From positions 111,884,234 through 111,948,233 of the forward strand of contig OZ035962.1 in the NCBI GenBank assembly GCA_964034945.1: a stretch of 64,000 nt of DNA, read 5' to 3'. The notes beneath the pieces are model-generated. The model was not told the DNA's origin. It did not search any database and was given only the letters and a program-made list of their open reading frames with translations. Positions 46,667-58,568 of this stretch are shown piece by piece. Position 1 is the stretch's first letter. The number at the start of each line of letters is the position of its first letter. A program made the translations under genes and the position numbers. The DNA is from Chrysopilus asiliformis. Lineage: Eukaryota; Arthropoda; Insecta; Diptera; Rhagionidae.

Positions 46667-47640
46667 TTGAATTAGCCTACCAAAAACCTCCAGAAAAGAT
46701 CTTTCGCGGGAAATTTGAGCAAAAGGAAACTCACGTTATCTTTGCAGGACATTCCGTTATCCTTACACAATTTTAAATGTCAGAATCGGATTCAGCGACC
46801 CCAAAAACCCCCTAATGCAATTTTTCCCCGGAAAAAATGGGAAAAGGATATGTGCGTCATCCTTACAGGACCTTTCGTTTTGAATTTTGAAAATCTAACA
46901 CCGAATTCGTGATCAGCGACCCCGAAAACCCCCTGATGCCAGTTTTTCCCGGGAAAAATGGGAAAAAGGATATTTGCGTTATCCTTACAGGACCTTCCGT
47001 TTTGAATTTTGAAAATCTAACACCGAATTCGTGATCAGCGACCCCGAAAACCCCCTGATGCCAGTTTTTCCCGGAAAAAATGGGAAAAAGGATATTTGCG
47101 TTATCCTTACAGGACCTTCCGTTTTGAATTTTGAAAATCTAACACCGAATTCGTGATCAGCGACCCCGAAAACCCCCTGGTGCCAGTTTTTCCCGGGAAA
47201 AATGGGAAAAAGGATATTTGCGTTATCCTTACAGGACCTTCCGTGTTGAATTTTGAAAATCTAACACCGAATTCGTGATCAGCGACCCCGAAAACCCCCT
47301 GGTGCCAGTTTTTCCCGGGAAAAATGGGAAAAAGGATATTTGCGTTATCCTTACAGGACCTTCCGTTTTGAATTTTGAAAATCTAACACCGAATTCGTGA
47401 TCAGCGACCCCGAAAACCCCCTGATGCCAGTTTTTCCCGGAAAAAATGGGAAAAAGGATATTTGCGTTATCCTTACAGGACCTTCCGTTTTGAATTTTGA
47501 AAATCTAACACCGAATTCGTGATCAGCGACCCCGAAAACCCCCTGGTGCCAGTTTTTCCCGGGAAAAATGGGAAAAAGGATATTTGCGTTATCCTTACAG
47601 GACCTTTCATTATCCTTACAAGGATGGAGTAGTAAAAATA
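46667..47640 (+). repeat. 122-bp tandem repeat array, about 7.8 units
   Basis: The word GAT(C/T)CAGCGACCCC recurs at 46789, 46911, 47033, 47155, 47277, 47399 and 47521, always 122 bp apart. A more diverged unit precedes it from about 46667, and a partial unit ends at about 47612-47640 in ATCCTTACAAGGATGGAGTA. The central units differ by only a few bases (CTGATGCC or CTGGTGCC; CCCGGGAAAA or CCCGGAAAAA). A degenerate monomer lies in upSET intron 1. Since 122 is not a multiple of three, frames across it are not genes. Confidence 0.95.
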
Positions 47641-48389
47641 TTGAACTGTCACCGGAACTACGCAAGGTGACAAAATTTCATCTTCCTAGGTTGCATAGTT
47701 TCGGAGATATAAGGTTCCAAAGATTCCAGAGAAAGACACATAGCCACATAGTTAGGTCGCGACACTTCAACTTAATAGAAAGTGTATAAAAAAAAGTTCC
47801 ACATACAGTGTTTTAAAATAATTTTTTTTTTTGCAAAATTAAAAATAAAGTTGTTCTTAAAATTGCTTTCCTATTATATGTAAATATTAAAAAAAGTACG
47901 GACCGTTAATAAAATAGTTTTTAGAATAAGAACTTCGCAACAACTTGGATATGAAAGAAAATATCGTGGAAATCGGCAGTGGCCATAGATATGATGATAG
48001 GCGTTTTTATATTTATAAGATATCATCGCACGTTAACGGGTAAATGTTGGTTTTTACACCACATCATCTTTTCAGAGTTGAAAAATCTAATTTTTAAAGA
48101 ATTTTTTTTTGATGAGTATAGTGGGCTTTAAAGAGCACAGAGTACAAATAAATTAAGTACAGAGTATAAATTAATTATTTTTTGCAATTTCTTCTAAAGG
48201 TTCATTTTATAAAAATACTAGAATTTGGACCCGGCTTCCCCCGGCTAAAAGCGTGAACAGAAAAAAACTTAGGAAAACTAAATTCAGTTGGTTAAAAATT
48301 AGGTAGCCTGCATGCTGTTCGTTAGTTTTATCTCTTCAGAAAATGATTAACAAACTAACAAAAAATTCCAGCATTTGCATTCGGCAGTA
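47641..48389. other. Non-coding stretch
   Basis: No gene was seen. The first 130 bases may be the non-repeated tail of the element carrying the array. Confidence 0.5.
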
Positions 48390-48725
48390 CTGTACCCCCC
48401 TCCGCTTACTCCCCAACCTCTCGGGCTACTTTTTAATGGGTCTATGTTGGGGCTGGACCCCCGACGAACATCTATGCCAAATTTCAGGCCAATCGGTTCA
48501 GTAGTATCCCCGCGAAAGAGTAACATAGAGGGAAAACTAAGTTTCGAAATGACTTTACCCCCTCCCCTTACTTCCCCCACCCCTCGCGATACTTTTCCGT
48601 ATGCCTATGTTGGAACCAGAACTACCTCAGACACTCATGCCAAATTTCAAGTCAATCGGTTTAGCCGTTTTTGTGTGAAAGAGGAACAGACAGACAACTC
48701 ATTTTTATATATTAGTATGTATGAT
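48390..48725 (+). mobile_element. Family B repeat, copy 2 (5'-truncated)
   Basis: It begins within the CCCCTCCGCTTACTCCCC block, has two unit starts (CTATGTTGGGGCTGG and CTATGTTGGAACC), and closes with ATGCCAAATTTCAAGTCAAT, a short CAGACA tract and ATATTAGTATGTATGAT. The 5' ACCCGTCGTTGCCGGG head is missing. Confidence 0.7.
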
Positions 48726-49501
48726 CTGATGTGAACAAAACTTGATTTTTTTTGTTATAAAAAATCCCACTCCAGAACCAAATATCTTTGTAAAATTTCT
48801 AAAAGAAAGAATTATGAAGAATGTGATGTTAATTTATTTTTCCACACACTACAATTCAATTGGATAACTTGATTTCCTTGTCCCCAATAAAACCAAAGGC
48901 TTTTCAAATTTTCTCGAAAACGGTTCACTCGAACTGAATCAACCGAATCAAAACTCACTGAGCGAGTGATATTTTTGTGAACCAAAACAAACGTTGTAAC
49001 AGAACCAAGAACCATATTTCTCATATTTCTAATCTTAGGATCAAAAAAATACTTTGTGCTATTTTCGACCAGATTTGGAGTGTAGTCCTAGTACAAAAAT
49101 AACATTCTCTGTGCCTTCTAACTCAAAAAAACGTGACTAATATGATATGGAAATACAAAATCCAGTCTCGTGTAGGAAACAAAAACCACTAAACCATTAA
49201 AACTTCAGTGAACAAAAACCAAAAACCGAATAGAATTTTAGAAAGATTAGGGACCAACAAAAATCAGAACAAAATTATTGAAATTTTAGAAACCAAAACC
49301 ATAACCGAATTTTAAAATTTTTCGAACCAAAACCAAAAATCCAATTTTTTTGTCGCTGCAACTGAAACGCCCATGTCCACACTTCCATAATGGCCCTGGG
49401 CAAAGCGACTGAGCCTTTTTTAAAATGGCGCGAGTGATCAATAATAAATCGCTCATGTAAACAGGCACTAACTAGACAGCTAAAGTCACTTGTGGATCTT
49501 A
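48726..49501. other. Non-coding stretch with a solo foldback end
   Basis: CATGTAAACAGGCAC followed by TAA at 49455-49472 matches the right end of the neighbouring 49502-49676 element, so a second, truncated member probably ends there. Nothing else was recognised. Confidence 0.45.
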
Positions 49502-49676
49502 GTGGCTGTTTACACTGAGACTCATTTTCAGGCGGCACGTCTTTCGCTCCGGCCAAGTGTGGGTGAAGGACGCAGTGGGGAGAGAAACCACTGCCCTCCC
49601 CACTGCGTCCCTCACACACACTTGGCCGGAGCGAAAGACGTGCCGCCTCAAAATGAGTCTCAATGCAAACAGGCAC
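49502..49676. mobile_element. PIF/Harbinger-like foldback MITE (175 bp) with TTA duplication
   Basis: GTGGCTGTTTACACTGAGAC at the left and GTCTCAATGCAAACAGGCAC at the right open long arms that continue through GGCGGCACGTCTTTCGCTCC, GGCCAAGTGTG and GACGCAGTGGGGAG, leaving a loop of about 12 bases. TTA flanks both sides (49499-49501 and 49677-49679), the usual duplication of PIF/Harbinger elements. A deleted relative lies at 25267-25344. Confidence 0.7.
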
Positions 49677-51641
49677 TTAGAAAATTCTATGATCACATAT
49701 CAAATAGTGATGATTAATTTTTTCAATATCATGTATATCCGGTTTGATAATCTTCTCACGCCGAGCTTCATTCCTCCTGATCAGATAACCGTCTTGTATA
49801 TAAAGTCATTGTGTCGCTGCCAGAATGAAAAGGATTAGTTTACTTGTAAGAGGGAAACTTCGTTGCGAAATTACGACTTTTAGCCATCTTATTCGGTTGC
49901 TGTTATTGCTACCTATGTTCGTTGTCGACATATCCCTATCGCCTAAAACTTTGCCATGTCCTTTCGATTACTGAAATTTCCTAAAATCCTTATGCTGTCG
50001 TCGAATGTGACTCATATGGCTTTTATAACAACTTAACAGCGGCGTTATATAAATTAAGTCGTTGTAAACAAATGGCAAACGATGAAGTCTAAAGGTTAGA
50101 AGATGAAATCGTTATATATCCATATATAAAAGGACTAGAAAGACTTTGGTAAAATTATATCTTAATTCTTTAACGGAAGGAAGGATGTGAATGACTAAAC
50201 TCGAGCTGTAATTTAATCATCACAAGAACCGCGATGACTTCGAAACCATGCAAAGTGAGTGAGCCAAGGCGGTCGGCTCGGGTTGGTATTGGCATTCTGA
50301 TACTACTAGGAAATCATGTTTTATTTGAAATTTATTTAAAAGACTTTATTCTGTACTTCATTTTCACAGTGAGTTTGTATGGGCTGGAATTATGTTCTCG
50401 GTTGATTCTGCCGCTTCAAGTCTTTTGCCAGACCGCACAATTTCCCATACAATTTATTCAAAACGGAACAGGATGTGTAGACGTATACCTTCTTCATCAG
50501 GATCATATGGAAAACGAGTTCGAACCCTTAACACTGACTACTTGCCAATTTGTATTTGAAAACCTCCCAAATGAAATTTTATACTTCGGTGAGTAACTTT
50601 AAATCCAAATGCACAACGGCGCTGTACTATCGTTCCAAGGAAACTTGTAAAGATCGTTTAAAATTTAAGGAAAACAACGTCGACTGTAGGTTCTTTTTCT
50701 TTTTATGGATGTATAGAAACGTACATTTGATGATATGTAAGTGAATCAACATCAAACCCTAAATGCAATTTATTACTCGGAAAACTTTGGAAGCCCTTAT
50801 TTCCTTCTCAATTCAAAAGTGATGCATAATGGCTTGATTTGGTTTTTCATTATCGACTGAAATTTATCCACAAGGAAATGTGCATTTCTCGGCGATAATT
50901 TGCATTTAATCGACATTTTATTGATTATTTGATATTTTTTTTCATAACTTGAAAATTGGGATCGCATCACGAATGTAAAGATGAATCGAAAAGAGGGTGA
51001 AGAATTGAAGCTCTGAAGCGTAAAATGGTTTAAAACTCCTTCAATTAAATTTCTGATTTATGACTGCTGAGTGTAAGATTAATGATGATCTATCATCTAG
51101 GGATATTTTTTTTTACTGGCAATATGATTTTTCACATGGGTTTTGCTGTTCAGAAAACATATTCAATCTTTCGAAATTTGTAACGTTTTGTTAACAAGAT
51201 ACAAATAAATTCTTTGTTTTGATAACGTTTTGTTGTGCGGAAAAGTTTTCTAAAGAAAATATTTGATATTTTTCGACAGTAAGAAGTTATTGTTTGAAGG
51301 CTTTTTCCCGAAATATTTATAACAAGATTTAAAAAATTTAAGATTAACTGTATGAAAGAATATAAATTATTCAAACGCTAAAAATTATTCAAATTTTTTT
51401 CGCATTAAATATTTTTTTGCATTTCTAAATTCTTGTGATTTGTAAGTCCAAGCGCGCACTGGAAAGTGCAGTTTTTAAAACACGTGAAAAACAGTAGGGC
51501 AATGTCTAGTTCTATTAATTAATTTCGTTGCATGGAGCTATTACTGATGCAGGCTTTCTCAAAAAACTAGTATAATTTACATGCTTAGCAATGCAGGGTG
51601 CGCCTAAACTAAGGGGAGTGGTGGGGGTAAAAGTATTTCAA
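49677..51641. other. Mostly non-coding stretch with one unexplained ORF
   Basis: Apart from the open frame at 50234-50596 no feature is recognised. Confidence 0.5.
50234..50596 (+). CDS. Unrecognised 120-residue ORF, possible exon
   Basis: An ATG-started frame runs 120 codons. A splice-like reading exists: TTTTCACAG at about 50370 as acceptor and TTCG/GTGAGT at 50590 as donor, giving an exon of about 220 bp. The predicted peptide includes QNGTGCVDVYLLHQDHMENE and FENLPNEILYF; the latter resembles the start of an F-box but is far too short to assign. It contains mixed codons, unlike the Lys/Ile/Phe-rich chance frames nearby. It could be a real exon, a pseudogene or chance. I do not recognise it. 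Confidence 0.2.
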   Translation: MTSKPCKVSEPRRSARVGIGILILLGNHVLFEIYLKDFILYFIFTVSLYGLELCSRLILPLQVFCQTAQFPIQFIQNGTGCVDVYLLHQDHMENEFEPLTLTTCQFVFENLPNEILYFGE

Positions 51642-52047
51642 CAACATAACAAAAGCTATAATTGCCAATCTGGCAATAATTGGAGACCCGTATGGTGATA
51701 TTCGTATCAAAATTCGAACAGTTGTACCAAAATTCCACTTTGAAGTCAAACTTTACAATAAGATTTTTTAAAATTTATTCCAATCGGATTTTGATGTATA
51801 AGAGTTTTATGTAGAATTATGTCCTAAACAACTTTTGTTCTTGCACTTTTTTGATAAGATGCACCGTTTTTGAGATATTCGCAAAAAACGTTTTCGTTCG
51901 TATGGGGGGTACCCCCCCTAATGGTCCATTTTTGCCCATTAACGAATTTAGCCTCGCATTTTACGAAAAACGGATCTGTGCCAAATTTCAAGTCTGTAGC
52001 TCAATCCGTGCGCCCGAAATCCGCGCCACAGACAGACGGACGGACAG

Positions 52048-52078
<31 letters not shown>

Positions 52079-52219
52079 GACGGACATGCTAAATTCAACT
52101 TTTTTCATCATTCTAAACACACTGGTGTAATTCATTTTTTTGTGCGATGACGGGATCTTGGCGTTACAAACGGTAAGGCAAAGTTAATATACCCTTTGGT
52201 TTCACCATACGGGTATAAA
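51642..52219 (+). mobile_element. Helentron/mini-me-like non-autonomous element, copy 3
   Basis: It has the same orientation and blocks as copy 1: CAACATAACAAAAGCTATAA, the hairpin ATTGCCAATCTGGCAAT, ACCCGTATGGTGATATTCG, a GGGGGGTACCCCCC palindrome at about 51904, the longest (GACR)n tract (52028-52086), and TTTCACCATACGGGTATAAA at the end. Open frames over the GACR tract (DRQTDRRTD) are artefacts. Confidence 0.78.
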
Positions 52220-55200
52220 TATGTATGTGTAAAACCACACTTTAACTTATTAATTCCGGTATTTATGAGTCTTTTTATAAAATTAATCGTTTTCGAGAAA
52301 ATTGTGCACAAACTGTTTAAATTTCATTAAAAAAAAATTCAAATATATGAGAAAAAGAGTTAAATAGTGCTTAAAATAGGAAATATCTTTCTCATATATT
52401 AAAGTAGAATAGTTTTTGTAATAATTTAAAATTGCATTGAAACTCTGTTATACAATAGAAATGAAGTAAAGATGATATAAAAAAGTCTTGGCTTTTTCTT
52501 ATTAAAGTAGGATTAAAAGGATTTTTCTGCAAAGAGGATTTACAATCTTTCATCTACAATGGGGGCCTTTCCTAATTTTTACATAATTCAAACTTATTGC
52601 GTTATCAATTTTTGCAGCTTTCTGAGGACGTCAATTTCGATTTGCTGAAAAGACTTTTGTCAATTTCTCTCGGGACAAAAAAAAGGAAGAAAAAAATCAA
52701 AAAGATTTTCTTCATATTGTTCAATTTTCAGGATTTCCTCATCGCTGTTGAAATAAAATATACGAGTCTTAACTCGTTTCACTTCATTTCATTAAAAAAA
52801 AAATAAAATAGCAAAAGACGAATTCAAATTTTTCGCAAAGACATTACATATCTTAATAAGAATCTGGCTAGTTGTAGAAAACTCATTCAACTTCTAGAAA
52901 TAATCTGTGATCTCATTTGGAATTAAATTTTTTCAATCAATGCCTTTTCCTTTCCTGATTGAGATTTTCGGTGGCAAATTCCCTTTTTCAGCTTATATAG
53001 TAGAAGGTTTTCGCTTCCCTTTCGTCTTTTCGCTATTATTCGCTTGGGTATTAAAAAAAAATGCGAAAAGAATGATATCGTCATATTGGAGCATGACCTG
53101 ACGAACATTATCAAAAAGTTTCTACTTCATGTATATCAACACACGTACTTTTATGCACCTTGAAAGGACTTTTTCGAATTGAAGTGAAAATGGGAGGGTT
53201 TTTGAAGGGCGTGGGCATAAGGTTATTTCACAGGTAGATATGTAATACAAGTCGTATTATTCTCGGCAAAAAGAAATTCCCACTGGATGAAAATTGTAAT
53301 GCCAGGAAATGATGAAAGTTATGAAACTCGAAAAATAAGAAGGATTTTCGTAGCTTTGTCGGATTTAAGCTAAGAACAGAATTTCCATTAACAAGGGCCA
53401 AGGATTTTTGTTATACACCCATTTTTCTCTTAGGTTTGATTAAAAGGACTATAGATAGATGTTGTGACTTTAGTTTCTACACTATGCTGATACTTGCTGA
53501 TTATCATTTTAAATGGGTATCAATGCTTTACGTGATGATTGGGGAGGGGGATGTAGGCTGCGATTCTCCATTTTGCTGATGTAACAAAAGAAAGATGTGA
53601 ATTTTTAATGTAATTGGAGTGATTTCACTTAATAATGAAAGAGATAGAAGGTTAGCGAGAAATGTTAAACAGTGGCAGCGTAGATCAGTCAAGAAAGTAC
53701 TGAGTTGGTTCTTCAACAGTTTGTAAGATGTGCAGGATCTTATATTTGCCTTAAATTTGGCATTCCGATATTCCATGTCGTATCAAAAAAAGGTAAACAA
53801 ATTACCTCCTCGATACTACTTTAGCGGGATGACTATTGAATGTACTGAACAATATATATATACTGCAGCATAATCAAAGAGATTTAATTAGCGTTGGTAC
53901 AAACTTTTGTTTTGGATATTAGTAAAAAAATCGCAAATTAAAATTAATTTATTATAATCCATCAAAAGCATAGCATATTTACTATAAATCGTTTCCAATT
54001 CCAAATACATCCGGAATCCTATAATTTACATAAGAAAAACATTCAAAACACATTCTATTAGGCAGGAAAAAATAACTCAAAGCGTTCAACTTTATTAATG
54101 CAAACGATGGCCATCTCAAAAGTTACCGATTGCCATAGAGACACCCCGTTTATGTAGCAGTTTTGAATGAGCTGAAATAGTATTACGCTTAATACTGGTT
54201 TTCAGACAACTAGAGAGTTTCAGTTCATCCCCTCCGCCGCCTGCAGCCCTTTTTCCGATTGGAATTGTTGAAAAAAAGGGTAACTTTAAACTTTGTTTTG
54301 TGTTCCATCCGTCAGCCACATATAGTAGTTGTTTCATCCACTGATTCGCTATGACAGCATATCCAAACAAAAGTCCTTACAGATCCATGTCCTTTTTCGT
54401 CACTATCAATGTACATCGGCATCATCCCTGATTCGCATAGCCCTATCGTCACCATGGCTGCTATATTTGCCACAACGACGCGCTGTTCTGCTGCTACTGT
54501 CGAGTTGGTGTCCCATTCGTATCCCAATGTTTATCCCGGGATTATGTTTCAAAGAGCCGCTCCATATCCCGTCTATGGTAATGAAGGTCTTGAATAATTT
54601 TTCAATCAGCAGCTGCCGTATAACATGTGTTCAGTGCCAAGGGCACAACTTAACTGGACGACTTGACTTCACTTGGTTTATGCTGTCTTTGGTGGAAAAG
54701 ATCCAGTCCCATAGGTTTGTGGTGGCTATCCATACCAACCCACCCTTATGGATACATGAATGGGATTTGGAGTGACTTGGTTGTAAAAGGATCTTAAATG
54801 GTTGCCTAGCGTCAATCGACGTCGTCGCTGGCCGTGTGTATGTGCAGCAAAGGATTTTCTGGGGGATGCTTCAAAAAAGGCGCGATTGCCGGCATCAAGC
54901 GAAAGTTAAGGTTAACTCCTTTGAAACCCCGCTGCCGGAGCGAATCTCTGTTTTTGTTTGTTGCCGTCATGCTTGATTCCAGAACACTATAAAATGGCTT
55001 CTGTCAGCCCCATGAATTTACATTTTAGCTTGATAAGCTCTGTGAAATGAGTTTCGAGAGACTTTCATTTCTTACACCACCTCGAGTCGTTTCACCCCTC
55101 AAGTTTTTCCTGCGTCCTTAGTGTTTTTTTTTATAGCTAAGTGTGTTATGTCTTGGATTTTTTTTATATATATTTTACTTCCTTTCACTATAAAGTTGTA

Positions 55201-57330
55201 AATATGTTGGGTGGATGGCGAGGTCGTTAGTTGGGGTGGAAAATTGGCGGCGGTCCCTAAATGATGGTTGGGGTGGTACACATGAATAAATTTAAACTTG
55301 AAATCGATTCAAAGTTGACTCTTATCTAGTCATGTGATCTCTTCGCTGCGGTTCCTTTTCTATCATGATAGGAAATGTGAAAGTTTTGTATACTTTGTTG
55401 AGGTCCACAAAGGATTCACTTCAGTCCTTTTTGTGTGTATAGTAAAAATCCAAAGCGAATAGCTCAATTTAAGGTAAAGCAATTTACGACTTTATAAAAG
55501 CCACCCAACATTGAAAAAACGGCACCGACATGGTAATGGCATATACGTTTATCATTTATCGTTCGTGATTTTTTAAGGTATGCAGACTTTGGTAAGTTTT
55601 CATGCTGATAAAAACTTGATGAGTTTTTACACGGTAAAAAACTGCAGGAGTTCGTGGCAGATTGTTTGCATGTTTAACTCATGAAGTGAGTTTTTTTGTA
55701 ATGATAGGCTACAGTTGCCAAGAGGAAATCGTAAAACACTCAAAATCGCACTTTTCAAAGATATTTCAAATAGAGTCAGCCGATTGCGCTTGTCTAAAGT
55801 TATTTCAATCGGATTTTAGTGTATGGAAGCCCAATGTAAAATTATGTTTTGAACACTTTCTGTTGTCAATAATTTTTCCTCACGACAATTTTTTTTGAGA
55901 AAATCTCAAAAAACATTTTTTATTTGTTAGGGAATGTGGGATAAGAGAATGTGGGTTTTCGCAGTAGCGTAGCAAGGAAGACCAAGTAGCGAGTCACTTT
56001 AGCCGGAAAATTGCGGTTCATATGACACCAAAATTTGGTTTTCAAATTTTTTCTGGAAACTATTTAAGCGGGAATTTTGTTATTTAAAAAAAAAATGCAA
56101 AGAATGAAAAAAATCTTAACCAAAAAAATGGGAAACGTTATTATTTTTTTGATCTCTTGTTGAGTGTTTTGTAATCACAAATAGTCTCCAAAAAATATTT
56201 TTCATGCAAGGAAAATGGCACAGTTCGAAAATATTTATGCTTTGAGAGAAATAATATTTCGCCAAGTGAATTTGCTAAATAAAAAGATCTCTTATTAAAT
56301 TTGTTTTATGTCCTTTGTTTCATAAAAAATTCTAAAAAATTGAATTAAGTCAAGACAAGGCATTAATTTAATAATAAAAATTAATCTCTTGAAGGATTTT
56401 TTAAATCAATATTTGCGCTGTGATTTTAATACGCCCAGAACGATTGTAATTCAAATAAAACATGAAAAATTCAAAGGCATTTTTGTTTGGTAGGTACAGA
56501 TCTCTTTTATTTGATATTATTTAAACATCAGGATAGAAATAATCTCATATACGATGTTATTACAAGTAATTTAAAGACTGAAAAACAGAAAAATCTAAAA
56601 AAAGCAACCACTCAAAGATATAGCGAAAATCTAAGTTGAAAACAAAGGAACGGAAAGATAAAAATACTTGAGGAATCCGTACAGGACTTTGAGTAAGAAT
56701 GAGAAGTGACTTTTCGTATACTTGATGTCTGCCTATGTCATATTTAATACTAAAAGGAAATTTCTTGTCCATGAATTCCCAAATTGCTTACGAAATGGGG
56801 CCATAAAGTCTGCAAGGAGTATATTTTATGAAATTTGTTACTCAAAATCACTTTTATGTGCTCCTAATTTCAATTTGGGATCAGCTTCGGAGAGATCTTT
56901 CCTTTCCTATGGGAACCCCTAAAAAGTGTAAGGAATTTTATTCAGCTGACTTTCAAAGGCACTTCGAATCGAAGATTGTGTCTACTGTTTCTTATACGCT
57001 TTCGTATTCGGAGAGTGGGTATCAGTAAAGATTGAAGTAGATGAATAGATACTCGAGATTAGATACGAAGATATGCTACTTCAAAGTATTTGCGTGTTAT
57101 TAGGGAACACCTCTAATAAGGCATACGCGACTTGCGACAGGAAATTGCAATAAAAATGTTGAATCTAAATTGAAATTCGGTGAAGTTTAATGAAGATGAA
57201 AAAACTTTATCTGTTTCTTATTGACATCAATACAGGCAAGGAACCGACTGAAGGTAGCTAGCAATGGAACGTAAGTAAATAGTCTAGATTGGCGTCAGAT
57301 CAAATGTCATGCTTTGGCAATGGTTTTTTT
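52220..57330. other. Non-coding stretch with a higher-GC segment
   Basis: No gene is recognised. The segment 54104-54780 is more GC-rich and has several open frames on both strands (for example 54329-54775 on plus), but none shows a domain. A decayed Helentron-like fragment lies at 55730-55930. Confidence 0.5.
55730..55930 (+). mobile_element. Degraded Helentron/mini-me-like fragment
   Basis: TTTCAATCGGATTTTAGTGTATGG, then AAAATTATGTTTTGAACA, a gap, and GAGAAAATCTCAAAAAACA correspond in order to TCGGATTTTGATGTAT, AGAATTATGTCCTAAACA and GAGATATTCGCAAAAAACG of copy 3. The ends are lost. Confidence 0.5.
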
Positions 57331-57953
57331 AGCTTGCATACCCGTCGTTGCCGGGTTAAGTTTTTTCAATTTTTTATTTTTTTTGATGGTCTATGTTGGA
57401 GCTAAAGTTCAGGCCAATCGGCTCGGTAGTTTCCCCGCGAAAGTGTAACATAGAGGAAGAGCTAAGTTTCGAGATCACTTTACCCCCTCCCCTTACTCCC
57501 CCACCTCTCGGGCTACTTTTTAATAGGTCTATGTTGGGGCTGGACCCCCGACGAACATCTATGCCAAATTTCAGGCCAATCGGTTCAGTAGTTTCCCCAC
57601 GAAAGAGTAACATAGCGCAAAAACTACGTTTCGAAATCACTTTACCCCCTCCCCTTACTCCCCCCACCCCTCGCGCTACTTTTCCGTATGCCTATGTTGG
57701 AACCAGAACTACCACAGACACTCATGCCAAATTTCAGGCCAATCGGTTTAGTAGTTTCCCCGCGAAAGAGTAACAGAGCGCAAAAACTAAGTTTCGAAAT
57801 CACTTTACCTCCTCCCCTTGCCACCCCCCCCCTCCTTTCCACCCCCCCCCCTCGCACTACTTTTCCGTATGTCTATGTTGGAACCAGAACTACCACAGAC
57901 ACTCATGCCAAATTTCAAGTCAATCGGTTCAGCCGTTTTTGCGTGAAAGAGAA

Positions 57954-57984
<31 letters not shown>

Positions 57985-57995
57985 TCAACTCATTT
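57331..57995 (+). mobile_element. Family B repeat, copy 3 (four internal units)
   Basis: The head AGCTTGCATACCCGTCGTTG is followed by four units starting at CTATGTTGG (57391, 57539, 57692 and 57873; 148-181 bp apart). Each carries CCAATCGGTTYAGTAGTTTC and a C-rich CCCCCTCCCCTTACTCCCCC tract. The tail has GCCGTTTTTGCGTGAAAGAG, (ACAG)n and CAACTCATTTTTATA. The normal end TAATATTAGTATGAT is replaced directly by the start of a Helentron-like copy. Confidence 0.78.
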
Positions 57996-58568
57996 TTATA
58001 CCCGTATGGTGAAACCAAAGGGTATATTAACTTTGCCTTACCGTTTGTAACGCCAAGATCCTGTCATCGCACAAAAAAATGAATTACACAAGTGTGTTTA
58101 GAATGATAAAAATATTTAATTTTTGCATGTCCGTCCGTCCGTCCGTCCGTCTGTCTGTCCGTCTGTCCGTCTGTCTGTGGCGCGGATTGCGGGCGCACGG
58201 ATTGAGCTAGAGACTTGAAATTTTGCGCAGATCCGTTTTTCGTAAAATGCGAGGTTAAGTTCGTTCATGGACAAAAATGGACCATTAGGGGGGGTACCCC
58301 CCATACGAACGAAATCGTTTTTTGTGAATATCTCAAAAACGGTGCATCTTATCAAAAAAGTTCAAGAACAAAAGTTATTTAGGATATGATTCTACATAAA
58401 ACTCCCATACATCAAAGTCCGATTGGAATAAATTTTAAAAAATCTTATTGGAAAGTTTGACTTCAAATTGGAATTTTGGTATAACTGTTCGAATTTTGAT
58501 ACGAATATCACCATACGGGTCTCCAATGATTGCCAGATTGGCAATTATAGCTTTTGTTATGTTTTTAA
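57996..58568 (-). mobile_element. Helentron/mini-me-like element, copy 4, abutting family B
   Basis: TTATACCCGTATGGTGAAAC begins exactly where the family B copy loses its end. The (GTCY)n tract lies at 58128-58180, GGGGGGTACCCCCC at about 58288, and GATTGCCAGATTGGCAATTA with TAGCTTTTGTTATG at the right. It is non-coding. Confidence 0.78.

Noticed and set aside
47351..47673. Minus-strand frames across the 122-bp array (FSGSLITNSVLDFQNSKRKV)
   Set aside because: The 122-bp period shifts frame each unit, so two frames carry the same peptide. This is a tandem-repeat artefact.
51851..52150. Frames encoding DRQTDRRTDRQTD-type peptides (also at 27026 and 58116)
   Set aside because: They are translations of the (GTCY)n tract inside Helentron-like elements.
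57393..58050. Frames with repeated RPIGSVVSPRKSNIAQKL peptides on both strands (also at 32908, 48375 and 60696)
   Set aside because: They follow family B repeat units on either strand and shift with unit number. Open frames on both strands point to composition, not coding.
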